Source of the DNA: Cerioporus squamosus
Taxonomy: Eukaryota > Basidiomycota > Agaricomycetes > Polyporales > Polyporaceae
NCBI GenBank assembly: GCA_022592435.1
Contig: JABYQS010000454.1
Coordinates: 1-21,933 of the forward strand
Direction of reading: 5' to 3'
Length of the DNA stretch: 21,933 nucleotides
Both the position numbers and the translations under genes were made by a program. Positions 20,884 through 21,933 of this stretch are shown here, one piece after another. How positions within the stretch are numbered: the stretch's first letter is position 1; every line of letters begins with the position of its first letter. The notes beneath the pieces were generated by a model, which saw nothing but the letters and a program-made list of their open reading frames with translations, did no database searches and had not been told where the DNA came from.

Positions 20884-21887
20884 TCATCCGCAGAACTCGA
20901 ATCCAGGGCACCCGATTGCAGTGCCGAAGTCTGCCAGTGCGGGCAAGCGAACGAGTATTAGGACGGGGACCACGGCGAAAATTTAGTACTCACTAGACCC
21001 GTCGACCTTCGCGACAGCGAGGAGAGCCTGCAACACACCGCCGAGACCCTCTCCAGCAAGCATGCCCGCCTATGACGATGTCAGTCATTTTGGGTCGACG
21101 CTGAATACTCGCGCAGCGGGACGTACAGCAACGGCGAACATGTACATGTCGAACCCCGCGGGGTTCTTCCGCGCCCAGAAGTAGTTGAAAACCGAACCGA
21201 ACGCCCTGTCAAAACAGGACAGTTAGATCGACAGAACCAGAAAACAGGAAGGAGGCGCAGGCAAACTCACATCGCGATCGAGAACGGAATCTGGGGTGCG
21301 ACGAATGCCTGGGCGTGCAGATATCACGATCAACCCGAGAAGACGGGGGTGAAAGCCAAGAAGAAAAAGTAGAAGCAAGCGAGACACGCACCAGACCGAC
21401 AGCGTTCCAGTTCGGAATCCAGTGCCAGTGCTTCTTCGGGACCCACAGGTGCTTCACAACGACCATGATCACCGTCCAGATCCCAAGCGCGATGGCGGTG
21501 AAGCCCGCCGACTTGGGGATCGCTATTCATGGGCAAGGAGGTCCACTTAGTTTGTGCGGCGCAGGGGAGGGAGACGAGAGAAGACGAGAGCATGACGTAC
21601 GTAGGGAGGGCAACGCGACAGCCTGCGCGACAGCGACCCACGCGCTCACACTCGGGGCCTGATACGTGCACTCCTGCACCGTGCTCGACCTGCGCGTGTG
21701 TTTCAATCCCTGAATCCTTATTGTGAACTTGAAGGATGGGTGTCGACTCACAGGATGCACGGACTCGCGGTCGCGAAGAGGATGAATAGGGCGACGTTCA
21801 GGAAGATGGCCACGACGGAGCCGCAGAGCTGCGCGACGAACTGGTTTCGGGGCTTTGCGCGCAGGAGGTACCCGGTCTTCAGGTCGC
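20884..21887 (-). CDS. OPT-family oligopeptide transporter, C-terminal part (cut by window edge)
   Basis: C-terminal ~198 residues of an oligopeptide transporter (OPT family, isp4-like) that imports small peptides, in some members glutathione, across the plasma membrane with protons. Visible exons: 21887-21752, 21689-21601, 21522-21392, 21308-21271, 21205-21127, 21069-20994, 20930-20884; introns 57-83 nt, all in frame. Family motifs: GDLKTGYLLRAKPRNQFVAQ at the first visible exon, VVKHLWVPKKHWHWIPNWNAVGL, AFVAPQIPFSIAMAFGSVFN and FWARKNPAGFDMYMFAVAAG. The end TAIGCPGFEFCG is typical. Exon D is only 38 nt. The bases from 21888 to the edge look like the 3' part of an intron (GCTGAC branch-like site, CAG acceptor). 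The N-terminal part lies outside the window. Confidence 0.9.
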
Positions 21888-21933
21888 CTGACGACGTTAC
21901 AGGCGTACAAGTCAGCAATCAACTCCAAGACGT

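Noticed and set aside
1..21933. tRNA genes, CRISPR arrays, transposons or long repeats
   Set aside because: No tRNA arm pattern, regular repeat array, terminal repeats or transposase-like frame was seen by eye. GTTCGA-type matches lie in coding exons. A covariance-model and repeat search would settle this.

Overview
The window is nuclear DNA of a filamentous basidiomycete, most likely an Agaricomycete (mushroom or wood-decay type). The evidence is the gene content together with dense, very short introns: 41 introns of 49-94 nt were placed by hand, nearly all with GTRNGT-type donors and CAG/TAG acceptors, and every one keeps the reading frame. All gene models below were assembled by reading splice sites from the sequence. 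None has transcript support.

Layout, left to right. 1-1705: no convincing gene. 1706-2915 (-): an F-box protein. 2916-3443: divergent promoter region. 3444-5564 (+): an AVT/SLC38-type vacuolar amino-acid transporter in eight exons, two of them micro-exons. 5886-7810 (-): phosphomevalonate kinase (ERG8), convergent with the transporter. 7811-9295: a long gap without a supported gene. 9296-10446 (-): an unrecognised protein of about 341 aa with two hydrophobic segments. 10886-11740 (-): a second F-box protein, preceded and slightly overlapped by a spliced unknown reading frame at 11730-12420 (-) that may be its own 5' part. 12630-15511 (-): a transcription factor with C2H2 fingers, a Zn2Cys6 cluster and a fungal_trans region. 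16166-17963 (-): a secreted GH79 glycoside hydrolase with both catalytic glutamates present. 19245-20561 (+): a ComA/HSA32-family (phosphosulfolactate synthase-like) protein with a predicted mitochondrial presequence. 20884 to the right edge (-): the C-terminal part of an OPT-family oligopeptide transporter, cut by the window end.

The genes do not form an obvious pathway or cluster. They cover housekeeping sterol/isoprenoid synthesis (ERG8), vacuolar amino-acid and oligopeptide transport (AVT, OPT), plant-polysaccharide processing (GH79), ubiquitin-ligase adaptors (two F-box genes) and regulation (the zinc-finger factor). I found no clear new multi-gene system. The points most worth following are: the fungal ComA/HSA32 homologue whose upstream region carries two perfect TGACGTCA sites and an 18-bp perfect palindrome with a heat-shock-element core; the 9-nt micro-exon in the transporter; the double zinc-finger factor with a 29-nt exon between its fingers and a frame-neutral intron before its Zn2Cys6 cluster; and the overlap or fusion at the second F-box gene.
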